NCBI GenBank assembly: GCA_003008705.1
Contig: PDUO01000034.1
Span: 558,001 to 622,000, forward strand
Origin: Pezicula radicicola
Lineage: Eukaryota > Ascomycota > Leotiomycetes > Helotiales > Dermateaceae
DNA: 64,000 bases
Direction of reading: 5' to 3'
How positions within the stretch are numbered: the first letter of the stretch is position 1; each line of letters opens with the position of its first letter. Both the position numbers and the translations under genes were made by a program. Of the stretch, positions 11,701 through 23,039 are shown piece after piece. The notes below the pieces were generated by a model that saw nothing but the letters and a program-made list of their open reading frames with translations, did no database searches and was not told the DNA's origin.

Positions 11701-14700
11701 TCTTCATTGAAATAGGACCACACAGTGCTTTAGCAGGACCACTGAGACAGACCCTGACTGCTTCAACTACGGAAGTTTTCAAGCACTCGTATCTCTCTGC
11801 TCTGATTCGAAATAAGAACGCCGCTCAATGTATGTTAGAGCTCGCCGGCTCTTTATTCGAACATGGTTATCCGATAGATATGCAGGAAGTTATGTCACTC
11901 GCAGGTTTAGAGGGACCCCGGAAAATAATCAGTGATCTATCGCCTTATGCCTGGGATCACTCGGCCACATTCTGGCATGAATCACGTCTCAGTCGTGAGC
12001 ATCGCTTCCGGGACTTTCCATACCACGACCTTCTAGGACTTCTCGACGTTAATAGTAACATTCACGAGCCAAGATGGCGATATCATATTAACGTTGATAC
12101 TGTTCCGTGGTTAAGAGATCATGTTGTGGACGGCTTGATGATATTTCCTGGCTCTGGGTATCTCTGTATGGTCATTGAAGCCATGAAGCAAATAACTCAA
12201 ATCCGCAAAGTCCCCGGCAAGATATCGAAATTTGTCTTGCGAAACATCACGTTTTCTAAATCGATTATAGTACCCGAACCAGCACTGGATGGTTTTACAC
12301 CAGAGATCGAAGTTCAACTTACATTGAGCCCTTCCAAGAATAGCACTAAGTGGGAACACTTCCGGATCTTCTCGTTGTCAGTAGACGGACCTTGGAATGA
12401 ACATTGTTCAGGCCGTGTGACAGTTGATATCACCTCAAAGACAGATGAGGTTGAAGGAACAAGGGAAGAATATTTCGAGAATCAAGAATTCCTCGGACAG
12501 TTGGAGCGCATAAGAGATGCATGCCACCAGACGATTGATCCCCAACAGTTCTATGACGATTTGCGGAAAAGTGGCAATAATTTCGGGCCTACATTCGCAG
12601 CTCTCAAAGAGATCAACGTTGGCGATTGCAAGGGATTTACAAAGCTTAGTATCCCAGACGTAACTTCTTGCATGCCTCATTCGTATATGCAACCCCATGT
12701 CATCCACCCCACAACTTTCGATGCTATTAATCAACTCAGTGCTGGTCTCTTTAAGCTCCATTGCAGCAACTCACCCCTGATGCCAGTATATATGGGAGAA
12801 GTAACAGTCTCTACGGATATGACAAGTAAAGCTGGCGATGAGTTACTAATTGCACTTGAAATCAAGCCCGAAGGTCCTCGATATGCAACTGGGAATTGTT
12901 GGGCGTTTCAGAAGAACGAGGATTCCACACTATCGCCTATTTTTACAACGACTGATCTTCAATTACGTGGTATTGGAGATGTTCAGGTTGATGAACAAGA
13001 TGTTCCTTTTCAACGCAAGATGAGTTACAGGATGGAATGGCAACCAATTGAAGAGTTCGTGCAACAGCATTCAGAGACTGCCGCTCCAGAACAGGAGGTG
13101 AACGGGCATACTGAGAAGGCGCTTCCGAACGTTATTATTCTGGCAGGAACTGGAGGAAACTCAATGGCTAGTAAACTAACAGAAGAGCTTTGCACGCATC
13201 TCATACAGCAAGGAACACAATGCTCCGAGGCATCATGGGATAAAGCTATTGTCCCAGAGACCACTTATCTAGTACTCGATGATCTAGAGTACCCTGCGCT
13301 CATCCACCCGTCACCAGAACGCTTCGACATGCTGAAGACCCTTTTCCTGACGACGAACTCTGTCCTCTGGATTAGTTTCCAATCTGGCTCATCACCGGAG
13401 ATAAATGCCAACAAAGGACTGGTTACTGGCGTTGCTCGAGTTGTTCGTCGAGAGAACGAAGGAATGAAGTTCATCACCTTGGATATTCAACAAGATATTT
13501 CTAGGGATATTTCCAAGATTGCCGAGGTTATTACAGAAGTCACAACAGAGTGCTTTTGGCCGCATACCGAGACTGAAACTTCTATCGAGTATGAATACGC
13601 CTACTCTAATGGTAAACTGCTTGTACCCCGCCTTCATTCGGATGAGAAGTTCAATAGTTGGATCGATCGGACTTACAAGAGTTCTGAATTGGAAACAGCT
13701 CTGTATCAACAACCAAGCCGACCTCTTAAGCTACAAGTTGAAACTCCTGGTCTACTAAGCAGCCTTCGCTTTGTCGATGATGTTGAAGCAGAAGCGAACT
13801 TGCAGCTTGGGGATCTTGAGATTGAGACTAAAGCATACGGAGTCAATTTCAAGGATGTGTTTATTGCGCTAGGCCAGATGTTGCCAGGTGTCAATATGGT
13901 TGGAGAAGTCGCAGGAGTTGTCACTGCTGTTGGATCAGATTTGCAGTCACGATTTAAGGTCGGAGACCGCGTTGCTGCTGTTGGAGCACGACCGTTTGCT
14001 AGTCGTGCCAGGGTAAATGGTTTCCAGGCTTGTGCTCTGCCTGACTCGATGTCTTTCACTATTGGAGCCTCCATACCAACAGTTTTCCTCACAGCGTACC
14101 AATGTATAGTGGAAGTCGCACGTCTACGCAAGGGTCAAAGCATTCTGATACATGCAGCATCTGGAGGCGTCGGCCAAGCAGCAATTATGTTTGCGCAAAA
14201 CATCGGCGCCGAGATATTTGCTACAGTTGGTAGTGCAGCGAAGCGTCAATTACTAATTGAAAAGTACAAAATACCCGAGAGTCATATCTTTTCCACGAGA
14301 TCAAGAACGTTCAAACAAGGAATACTTCGTCTTACTAAAAACAAGGGTGTTAATGTTGTGCTCAATTCCCTCTCCGGCGAATGGCTAAGCGACAGTTGGG
14401 AATGCGTTGCTCGCTTAGGGACTTTCGTCGAAATTGGAAAGGCGGATATCTATCAACGGAACCAACTCAGCATGGTGCCTTTTGACAGAAGTGTAACTTT
14501 TGCTTCGGTTGATCTTGTAGTGCTATTCGACGAACAGCCCGAGGAAATGAGTGACCGGTTTTCTAGAGTCATGTCTATGTTTGAGAGCGGCATTCTTTCG
14601 AATTTGGAACCTGTCACTGTTATGCCAATGACGAATATTGAGGACGCTTTCCGACTTATCTCTTCTCGGAAGCATACTGGAAAAGTTGTGCTCGAAGCAG

Positions 14701-17700
14701 ATGAGAACACGATGGTCAAAGCTGTGCCCGCGAAACCAGCGCCATTACATCTAGATCCAACCGGAAGTTATGTTGTTGCTGGTGGTATGGGCGATCTTGG
14801 GAAAAGGATATGCCGCTTACTAGCAATTCACGGTGCCAAGCATATTATCACACTTTCGCGAAGGACAGTTGATTCTCAAACATTAGAGAGCCTGACGGCT
14901 GAATTTAGAGAGCTCGGAGCCGAAATTCATATCCTGAATTGTGATATTGTGGATGCAACAAAATTGGAAGATATATCTCAGTTATGCGCAAAGACCTTTC
15001 CTCCAGTCAAAGGAGTGATACACGCTGGCATGGTTCTCAGAGTAAGAAATAGTCTCGGCTCTCTACTAGAACAAAACTAACAGCAATACAGGATCATCCA
15101 CTGGAGCAAATGACTTTGGAGGATTACAGCATCGGTCTGCAACCCAAAGTCCAAGGTACTATAAATCTGAACCGAGCTTTTGAAGCCTCTACACTCGACT
15201 TTTTCATTACATTGTCATCAGTCTCTTGCATTCTCGGGAAAACGGGACAAATGAACTACTCAGCGGGCAACGCATTCCAGGATGCATTCGCACATGAACA
15301 TTCGGGGAAGTCTTCCACACAATATATATCACTTAATCTCGGGGCTATCGATGGTTCTGAAGCCATCACCTCGCTTCCTGTTCGCCAACGAGAACTTATG
15401 AGACAAGGAGCCATTCTCATGAAATTCGAAGAACTATTTAAGGTCTTGGAGTATTCTATGAGTTCAGAAGCGCGCACAGACGAATGTGTGCAGTGCGTTC
15501 TCGGTTTTGATCGACAATCTATGGAACAAGCTGGCGATACATTCGCTTTGAATAATCCAATGTTCAGCCAAATTCCTTACCTTGTTAAGACGTCATCTGG
15601 TGATATCTCTACCGACAAATTAAGCGTGGAAGATGAGTTACTAAAGGCAAGAAGCGTCGATGTTGCCGTGGAAGTTATAAGCAAAGCGATCACTGAGAAG
15701 TTCGCCCTATTTCTCAATCGTCCAATGGAGGACCTCGATCCCGATCAGCCACCAGCGAGCTTTGGCCTCGATTCATTGGTATCCATTGAACTCAAGAATT
15801 GGATGGTGCGCACTTTTAAAGTCACTTTGCAGACTGCAGAGGTTGGTGACGCCACCAGCATTGTTGCTCTCGCAAAGGTAATCGCATCAAGATCGAAACT
15901 GGTTAGTGTTGAACTACAAGAAGCGGAGGAAGAATTGGAAGTCATCGAAGAAGTCATACGGGCAGAGCCACTGGCATTAACTACTGAATACCAAGGACCC
16001 AACTGTTGTCGGTTCGCGAAAACATTTCCTAAGTATCCACTGATGGATTTGGACGAAACACTTACACTTCTCCTCGATGACGTCCGTCCTTTCGCTTCAG
16101 ACCAAGAATACGAAGAAGTCAGCGCCGCAGTGGAAGAATTTAAATTGCCTGGTAGCCTCGGCTATCAAACATATCAAAAGCTTGTTGAGCGAGCCAATGA
16201 TCCCAGTATAGATAATTGGCTATTCGATCTACAAGTTGAAGGAATTTGGCTTCGCAGACGTCCAGGACTAGCGCCATATTCCAATTTCCTCGCTACGCAT
16301 CATAACAGCAAACTCCCGCATAGCCAGGCCGAAAGGGCGGCTTTAATTGCTACTACAGTTTTCAAGTTCAAGCAAGCTATTGAAGAGAATAAGCTTGAAC
16401 CTCATTGGTACTTTGGAGTTCCATCATGTATGGATACATGGCAGTGGCTTTTTAATGCCACTCGTGAGCCGCATGTCAAGCAAGATAAGATGAGGAAATA
16501 CCCGGGAAATGATTATTGTGTTGTGCTGAGACGGGGACATGTGTTCAAGGTTTTGCTAAAGGAAGGAATTGAGAATGTCAATTTTGAAAAGCTCAAAATG
16601 ACCTTTGAGGCTATTGTTGACTCTGTTCACGATGAGGGATCCTGGGCTGGTATCTTAACTTCGGATGAGCGAGACTCGTGGGCTGGGGTACGTATTGCGT
16701 CGCTTCGTCTTTTTAATCCAATGAGACAATGCTAATAATGTAACAGGTTCGCGAAAAGATATTGCTGCTGGGAGTAGAGAATGCCAAATATCTGAGCATC
16801 ATAGATGAAGCAGCATTTGTCGTATGTCTCGACGATGGTAGCCCTACCAATGGACAGGAGCGAGTTCGGCAATGCTATTTAGGCGACGGCTTCAACCGCT
16901 GGAACGACAAGTGCCTCCAATTTATCGTATGCACCAACGGATCATCCGGATACTTGGTTGAGCATACAATGATTGACGGGTTGACTGTCTTCGAAATGAA
17001 TGAATTGATCCACAAAGCCATTTACGAGCATCAACCAGAAGGAACATTGGCAAATGGAGTTACAAATGGTCTTGAAAAGACCAAAGACCACGATATCATC
17101 CTCGAAGAATACTCTCTCACCACCACCCCAGACATCGACGACCACATCAACCTTCTCCGTTCCCGCTACACAACCAACACCTCCAAAATAAACTACGCCC
17201 ACCACACCTTCGCAGCGTTCGGAAACGACCTGCTCGCCACGAACAATAATCCAATAAAAGCCACATTCGACCTAACAATCCAATTGGCATCAAACCTCTA
17301 CTTCGGACACAACCCTGCATCCTGGGAACCAGTATCAATGGCCCAATTCCACAAAGGACGATTCGCAATAGTCCAAGTAATAACCTCCTCAATCCTCACC
17401 TTCTGCACATCGGCCCCCAATGAAACAATCCCTCTTCCCTCACGCCGAGAAATGTTACTCACTGCTGCAAATGACTACAATGCAAAACTAAGAAGTGCTT
17501 ATAATGGAAACGCGTATTTCAGAGTCATGAATGCTTTGAGGGTTATGTGGCCTGAGGATCAACCTTTAGCATCGCTTTTTAGGGAGGAGGCGTGGACGAG
17601 AACTCATCCGAGGTTTATTATGTCGAATATGACGGATGGGGGGAGTCTCGACTCGGCTTATGTTATGGGTGATCCTGAGTCGATTTGGATTAGTTATACT

Positions 17701-17920
17701 GTTTTGGCTGATGAGTAAGTTTTGTCTTTTCCTTTCTTTTGGTTGATCCTGTTTGATGCTTGTTGTGAATTTGCGAATGGTGGTGAAATGAATGCTGATG
17801 ATGAGATATTTTAGGGCGAAGTTTTGTGTTGTGGGACCTGCTGGAGGTGGACTTGAACGGTTCTTGGAGTGCTTGGATAGGGCGGGAGAGATTGTTAAGA
17901 AGATTGTGGTTGCAAAGTAG
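8703..17920 (+). CDS. Highly reducing polyketide synthase with C-terminal carnitine acyltransferase domain (KS-AT-DH-ER-KR-ACP-cAT)
   Basis: Iterative type I PKS building a reduced polyketide chain from malonyl units. Eleven exons: 8703-9233, 9296-9416, 9467-9473, 9544-9826, 9888-9900, 10013-10242, 10311-11149, 11201-15041, 15092-16687, 16747-17714 and 17815-17920; phases close to 2844 residues. KS (about 1-420): active Cys in DTGCSGS, His in EAHGTGT and KSNIGH. AT (about 555-870): GQGAQWHAMG, nucleophile in GHSSGE near 653. DH (about 950-1250): HVVDGLMIFP, His near 981. No methyltransferase motif between DH and ER. ER (about 1525-1840): HAASGGVGQAA. KR (about 1860-2100): GGMGDLG, Tyr in NYSAGN near 2010. 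ACP: FGLDSL, Ser near 2183. The last 590 residues are a choline/carnitine acyltransferase fold with EHTMIDG (His near 2560). Characterised fungal PKS-cAT enzymes such as Tv6-931 release the chain by transesterification to an alcohol; the same is inferred here. Confidence 0.95.
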
Positions 17921-18549
17921 AGGAAATTTAGAGTGTCAAAGAAGTGATATATATGTTCATTAATATATTTAAGCGATTATAAAGAGCTGGTGGAGTAGGA
18001 CTTTCGACTTCGTATAAATTATCTTTCTAGCCAGGTATTACCGCGCATAAAGCAGAAGTCTAAAACAATGCATCGAAGCCTAAAATAAGATCACAAACAT
18101 AACTCATAGAGAATGCTATTTTCTACCGACCTTAAACCTGTGTCGCTTAAATTAAGCTATCGCTTAACAGGTATGGTTCGGGCTTTTCCATGCAATCAAA
18201 GTTCTACACGTCGCCGACCTCGATCACAACGTTAGTCCCCGAGCCCGAGATTTCTGGGCTTTGACTATGATATCTAGGACGTTAATTCCATATTCTATAC
18301 GTATTATCGTTCGGGTTCAAGAGAGAATATATGCCTTCTCGCACCTTGTGGCAAGCATTTTAGGTTCCCCGTAGATCTCACATTAGTCCCCGGAACGGCG
18401 AGCTTGTCTCTCCTTCTAAATATGCAAACCCAGTTCTCTTTATTTCTTCTCCTCTCCTTCTTACTCCGTCAACTATCTTCTTTGTCATAAAACCGTATAC
18501 TTACGCTGCAATACAAAATCAAATTGCACCCAATAAACTCTCAGTCAAA
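17921..18549. other. Intergenic region
   Basis: PKS 3' flank and promoter of the metallo-hydrolase gene. No gene supported. The last 130 nt are pyrimidine-rich, typical of a fungal 5' leader. Confidence 0.6.
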
Positions 18550-19497
18550 ATGCCTACAGCCGACTTTTCCGAAAACGCTCTTGTCCCACAGATTCACACC
18601 TGTTTTGAGCCAATAACTGGAACATGGCAGTACATCGTAGCCGATCCCGAAACCCACGAGGCCGTCGTCATTGACTCGGTCCTGGACTTTGACCCATCAA
18701 CAAGCCGAATCAGCACAGCTTCGGCAGACAACTTACTTTCCATAATCGCTAAACAAGACCTAAAAGTGATTTATATCATGGAAACCCACGCCCATGCGGA
18801 CCATTTGACAGCTGCACATTACATCCAACAAAAGCTCATCCAGAAGGGACGACCAAAACCGTCCATCTCAGTCGGGAAGCGCATAGATCAAGTGCAAGCC
18901 ACATTTGCCAGAAAGTACAACATTGAAGCTTCTGAGCTAAGGGGTGTGTTTGACCATCTCTGGGACGACAACGAGAAATTCTCAATCGGAAATCTGCGTG
19001 GGGAAGTATTATATCTTCCAGGACATACACCAGATCACGTCGGGTACAGAATTGAAGAGAATGTTTTCACCGGGGACTCAATATTCAATCCAGATGTTGG
19101 ATCGGCACGAGCTGATTTCCCAGGTGGATCAGTAACTGATCTATACAACTCGACTCAGACACTACTCTCACTACCATCTCATTTCCGACTTTATACTGGA
19201 CATGATTATCCGCCTGAATCGAGAGAAATGGACGAATGTGGTGTCAAGGTGAAGGCGTATACGACGGTAGAGGAACAATTGAGAGAGAATAAACATGTTA
19301 AGAAAGGGACGGCTCAGGAGGATTTTGTGAACTGGAGAGCTGAGAGGGATGCGATGCTTGGGGAACCGAGACTTTTACATCAGGCGATGCAGGTTAATGT
19401 TAGAGGGGGAAGGTTACCGATCCCTACTATGAGTGGGGATAGGTTTTTGAGCATTCCGATGAAGGTCTCGGCGGATGTGCTTATGCTTATGGGATAA
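18550..19497 (+). CDS. Metallo-beta-lactamase-fold hydrolase, ETHE1/persulfide-dioxygenase-like
   Basis: Single-exon gene of 315 residues, start at the first ATG after a pyrimidine-rich leader. Metal ligands are those of the MBL fold: THAHADHLTA (HxHxDH, residues about 79-84), the His in GHTPDHVGY, Asp in TGDSIFNPDVGSARADFPGG, and the last His in LYTGHDYPP. The long insert after the HxHxDH motif and the GSARADFPGG segment resemble the ETHE1/BLH group, in which the known activity is glutathione persulfide oxidation with one iron; glyoxalase-II-like thioester hydrolysis is the alternative. No targeting peptide is evident. It follows the PKS on the same strand, 0.63 kb away. Membership in the metabolite locus is possible but unproven, since such genes are also common housekeeping detoxification genes. 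Confidence 0.9.
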   Translation: MPTADFSENALVPQIHTCFEPITGTWQYIVADPETHEAVVIDSVLDFDPSTSRISTASADNLLSIIAKQDLKVIYIMETHAHADHLTAAHYIQQKLIQKGRPKPSISVGKRIDQVQATFARKYNIEASELRGVFDHLWDDNEKFSIGNLRGEVLYLPGHTPDHVGYRIEENVFTGDSIFNPDVGSARADFPGGSVTDLYNSTQTLLSLPSHFRLYTGHDYPPESREMDECGVKVKAYTTVEEQLRENKHVKKGTAQEDFVNWRAERDAMLGEPRLLHQAMQVNVRGGRLPIPTMSGDRFLSIPMKVSADVLMLMG

Positions 19498-20069
19498 GAA
19501 TTAGGTTGGAAAGAAGCATGAACTGGGTTTTGATAGCTGCTGAATTAGCTACACATTCTCTTTTAGCTTTCCGAAGTCTCTGAGCTGGAATTTCGTGTAT
19601 AATCGGAGTATTGGGCTTGTTTCTCTTTTTAAAGTTTATTCTGCAGAACCTGTGAAGAGATAAGTGATAATTCATTACTTCTACGATGTAATCTCTTAAC
19701 CAATCTCTTAACCGGGGGTCGCCGAACATGGGGCCTCGCTAAAATCAGGAGGCGAATTGAGGTCGCCGACTAAATTAACTCAGGGATAACAGAACCTGAG
19801 TAAATAGATTCCTACAAAATTTCCCTAGTTCTCTTGATTATTTAAAGATAAGCGGCTTAATAAGGATACTGGTCTAATGAACAATAACTACGAAGTACCT
19901 TCGTCCTTCGTAGACACTGGGCTTACTAAGTAGCCTAGAGAAACCAAGAATTATTCCATAAAAAAGTAAACATCCAACTACTAGAGATATTTAGCGCTAT
20001 GGAAATATTGCCCGGCCAATTACAAGTATGGACTTTTGTTTCTACATATCATACATATCATACACAATT
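19498..20069. other. Intergenic region between convergent genes
   Basis: 3' flanks of the hydrolase and the Obg gene. It holds short AT-rich microrepeats (CATATCATA near 20045-20061). No gene seen. Confidence 0.6.
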
Positions 20070-21701
20070 CTAATGATCTAATAGGTTTACAGTCCACTCT
20101 GTGATTCGCTCAACACCATGACCATTTATAGCGCTCACAGGTATACCTTCAACTCTTCCTTGCCAAGCATTTCTATGTTGGCTTGGATGCTCCTCAGTTC
20201 CCTCACTAACACCCTCTAGATATGTTTTTAAAGCCTGAAAGTTCTCTTTCGTCCCAGGCAGATCCGCCTTGGTAGCAACCACAAACCAAGGTTTTGCGGC
20301 AATGCTATATGTTTGAGGAGCCAAAGGATTCTCGAAGGTTGGCCCAGAAGGTACAACAATGGTCTCTGAACGATTGTTGATAGCGTCTTCCACAGTCGTG
20401 AATGGACTCCATTCGACGACTGGTTCTGTTTTCTCCTTCTCTTCTTGTATCTTCATGCGTTCATACTCACTGACTTCCTTCCATAGCGCCTTCAAAGCAG
20501 TAATTGCATCGCCAGCTGAGAGATCTATGACGAAAGCGAGGACCCGAGCCCGTTCCACGTGTCGCAGAAAACTTATCCCAAGGCCACGATCAAGATGCGC
20601 ATCTTGCACGAGACCAGGGATATCTGCAATGGTGAAATTGGTGCGCGGTTCCCCAGTTTCATGAGAGGATTGTGCGAGTGGTCGCCCGCGATAGTCGTCC
20701 AGCACTACTGTCCCGATATTGGGTTGTAAAGTGGTGAAGGCCCAGTCACCGACTCGAGCCCGGCTTTTGCTTACTGAACGGAGAAGTGTACTTTTCCCAG
20801 CATTTGGTAGCCCCACGAGTCCTACATCAGCAAGAAGTTTCAGTTCAAGCTCCAGTGTAACCCTCATGCCAGTTTCTCCTTTCGTAGCAAACTTTGGGCG
20901 TGGTACCGTCTTGGTGACGAAATGAGGATTTCCCAGTCCACCAAGAGCTCCAGCTGCAAGGAGAATAGGTCGGTCCATGGGCTGAGACAGGTCCAGTGAA
21001 ATGGGGGCCTGCACTTGTGCCATAGAAAGAGCTGATTTTCTGCCTTTTGGAAGAGTAGGAAACTCGGCTGTCGCAATATCCTCCTTTGTGACGGCGGGAT
21101 ACAGAAGCCATCTATCGCGATCCCACTTATATGGCCCTGACCCATCATTGCCATCTTCTTTGCCCCTTTCTAGCAGTAACCGCTGTTCCTCGTCAAAGAC
21201 AGGGTCGATTCTGTCAATCTCTCGCACGATTGTTCCCACTGGTACTTGAACAATAATATCGTCGCCTCTCTCTCCTCCCTTTGTCTTTCCCTGGCCATTC
21301 TTCCCCCTTCCAGCTTTCAAGATATTTCGCCGCGCAAGCTTATGTAGACTTGTTTCTCCTCTTACGGCCTGGATGTAGACATTGCCTCCACTGCCTCCAT
21401 CTCCCCCATTTGCTGGCCCTGCCGCAATATATTTCTCGCGGAGGAACGATATACAGCCATGACCGCCGGAGCCCGCGATTAATGTGATGCTTGCTTTGTC
21501 TGCAAAGATTGTGCGAGAATAATCGGAGGGTGGAGGGTTTAGGTGGGAGCCATCCTGGGGTGAGGGTTGCGCAGATTCGGGTGTTGTGCTTTCATACCGA
21601 CGATTGAAAATGGCAGGGGTTCTCCGCAGTGCATTGGCAACAAAGGACGGGTACAGGAATGGGGTCAAAGTTCCTGGTATACTTGGACATCGTGGAGACA
21701 T
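20070..21701 (-). CDS. Mitochondrial Obg/CgtA-family GTPase (ribosome assembly)
   Basis: Intronless, 543 residues from ATG at 21701. An upstream in-frame extension begins at TTG and is not used here. The N-terminus is basic and rich in Ser, Arg and Ala (RRTPAIFNRRYES), as in a mitochondrial presequence. The Gly-rich Obg fold starts near residue 80 (GSGGHGCISF, GGDGGSGGNV, RGKNGQGKTKGG). The GTPase domain follows: G1 GLPNAGKST near 297, G2 within TTLQPNIGTV, G3 DIPGLV near 355, G4 TKAD near 476 and SAING as G5. Family members such as yeast Mtg2 act in assembly of the large mitochondrial ribosomal subunit. An insert rich in Lys/Glu between G3 and G4 is longer than in bacterial Obg. The function is secure at family level. 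Confidence 0.94.
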   Translation of the reverse strand: MSPRCPSIPGTLTPFLYPSFVANALRRTPAIFNRRYESTTPESAQPSPQDGSHLNPPPSDYSRTIFADKASITLIAGSGGHGCISFLREKYIAAGPANGGDGGSGGNVYIQAVRGETSLHKLARRNILKAGRGKNGQGKTKGGERGDDIIVQVPVGTIVREIDRIDPVFDEEQRLLLERGKEDGNDGSGPYKWDRDRWLLYPAVTKEDIATAEFPTLPKGRKSALSMAQVQAPISLDLSQPMDRPILLAAGALGGLGNPHFVTKTVPRPKFATKGETGMRVTLELELKLLADVGLVGLPNAGKSTLLRSVSKSRARVGDWAFTTLQPNIGTVVLDDYRGRPLAQSSHETGEPRTNFTIADIPGLVQDAHLDRGLGISFLRHVERARVLAFVIDLSAGDAITALKALWKEVSEYERMKIQEEKEKTEPVVEWSPFTTVEDAINNRSETIVVPSGPTFENPLAPQTYSIAAKPWFVVATKADLPGTKENFQALKTYLEGVSEGTEEHPSQHRNAWQGRVEGIPVSAINGHGVERITEWTVNLLDH

Positions 21702-23039
21702 GATGTGAGCATTGCTGGATGCTGGATGCTGATGCTCTCCCAGAAGGAAGTAGTTGTTGACTTTTTTTGATAATCGCGACGAGGTCGTGCTTCGAAGGTA
21801 GGTCGCCGTAGGGATATGCCTGGGCCACCAAGGCGCCCACCGCCACAAGCCCAAAAAAAAGCAATCAACCTGCTAGATGACGTCCAATGGCACAAGACCG
21901 TCGTGACATTCTACTGACAGTATGTTGAACATTTAATTTGCATTCCCTCCATCTCACCTCTGCACATTCCCATAACCCGGTTGCATCCAAATCTCTGTGG
22001 CATTGCACCACAGCTTCATCTGATGTACTACTACTCTCTATCTCTCTCGTCTCATCTCGCCTCGCCCTTATCCTGAGAGTCGAAAAGCGGTGAAGAAAGG
22101 TCTGCGGCTACTACTCTCCTTCTGGGCTTCTGCATATCTCTTGCAGGCTCTAGATCTGCACCACCCGGCCTCAAAAATGTCCATGGCCTCGTCAGTCTGG
22201 CTGTAGTGGCCGAATGAGGTCCCTCGTGCCCCAATTGGACCACCTCTCTCTTGATTATTCTCTCCAGATGTGTGTCGTTTCTACTTAGCCCTTTCCTCCT
22301 CCACTCGGATCACCAGACATGATTCGGAAAAGTGCAGAGAGACAAGTCGACTCGAGCCACGACACTTGCACAACCGACTCCACTCTTGCAGCGAAGCTTA
22401 CTGCAACGACATGTTGTTCCTCTTGTCGATACAATCCTGGAGGGGGGGGGGTTAGGTGGGCTTAGGTGGGCTTTTTGCCTCCAAGCTTCTTCCTTGACCG
22501 TCTTCTTGTTGTACATCCCGTACACTTTCTCTCAGCTCTGTTGCCCTCTTCTCACTACTTCCTACTCTGGTGCTTGACCTGAAAGACGCTGGTTTGTTTG
22601 CGTGAAACATCGACCTTTCGTATCGCATAAAAGGCTTCCTCCACATCCTCTTACTACGCCCACCACCGTCACTAAATCCTTTCTTAGACAAGTCTTGGGT
22701 GGGATCGATAAAAAAAAAGGTGGGTGATGATGCCATTCCCTTTACATACTATCTCTCATCCATCCCCTCCCCCACACACCAGAGAGGAGTATCTTGCTGG
22801 CGTCTATGCAGATCATCTTGCTGTTCACCGGCCCTATGTACCCACGGCCGTGCTTCAGCAGCATCTTAGCATGAATCTCAATATATGTACATCCACTCCT
22901 CCACACCTCTCTTGTACCAATTCCTTTCTGCCCGACACCTGTCCACTTCATACCCCACATACAACCATTCTCCATCTTCACATTCACTCAATTCCCAATG
23001 TTAATCAAGCACACTAGAACCCAACGGACGGTCAAGATA
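21702..23039. other. Divergent intergenic region with long pyrimidine-rich leader
   Basis: Holds promoters of the Obg gene (minus) and the downstream conserved gene (plus). Strong CT bias and runs such as the G-tract at 22442-22450 explain the many stop-poor frames on both strands; none shows a family motif. Confidence 0.6.

Noticed and set aside
11193..14719. Many antisense and out-of-frame frames inside the PKS
   Set aside because: They are shadows of the coding strand, without motifs or splice logic.
21702..21854. N-terminal extension of the Obg GTPase
   Set aside because: It begins with TTG, not ATG, and lacks similarity to presequences; ATG at 21701 gives a better targeting peptide.
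22052..23017. Several stop-poor frames in the CT-rich region upstream of 23040
   Set aside because: Compositional effect of pyrimidine-rich leader DNA; no conserved motif.
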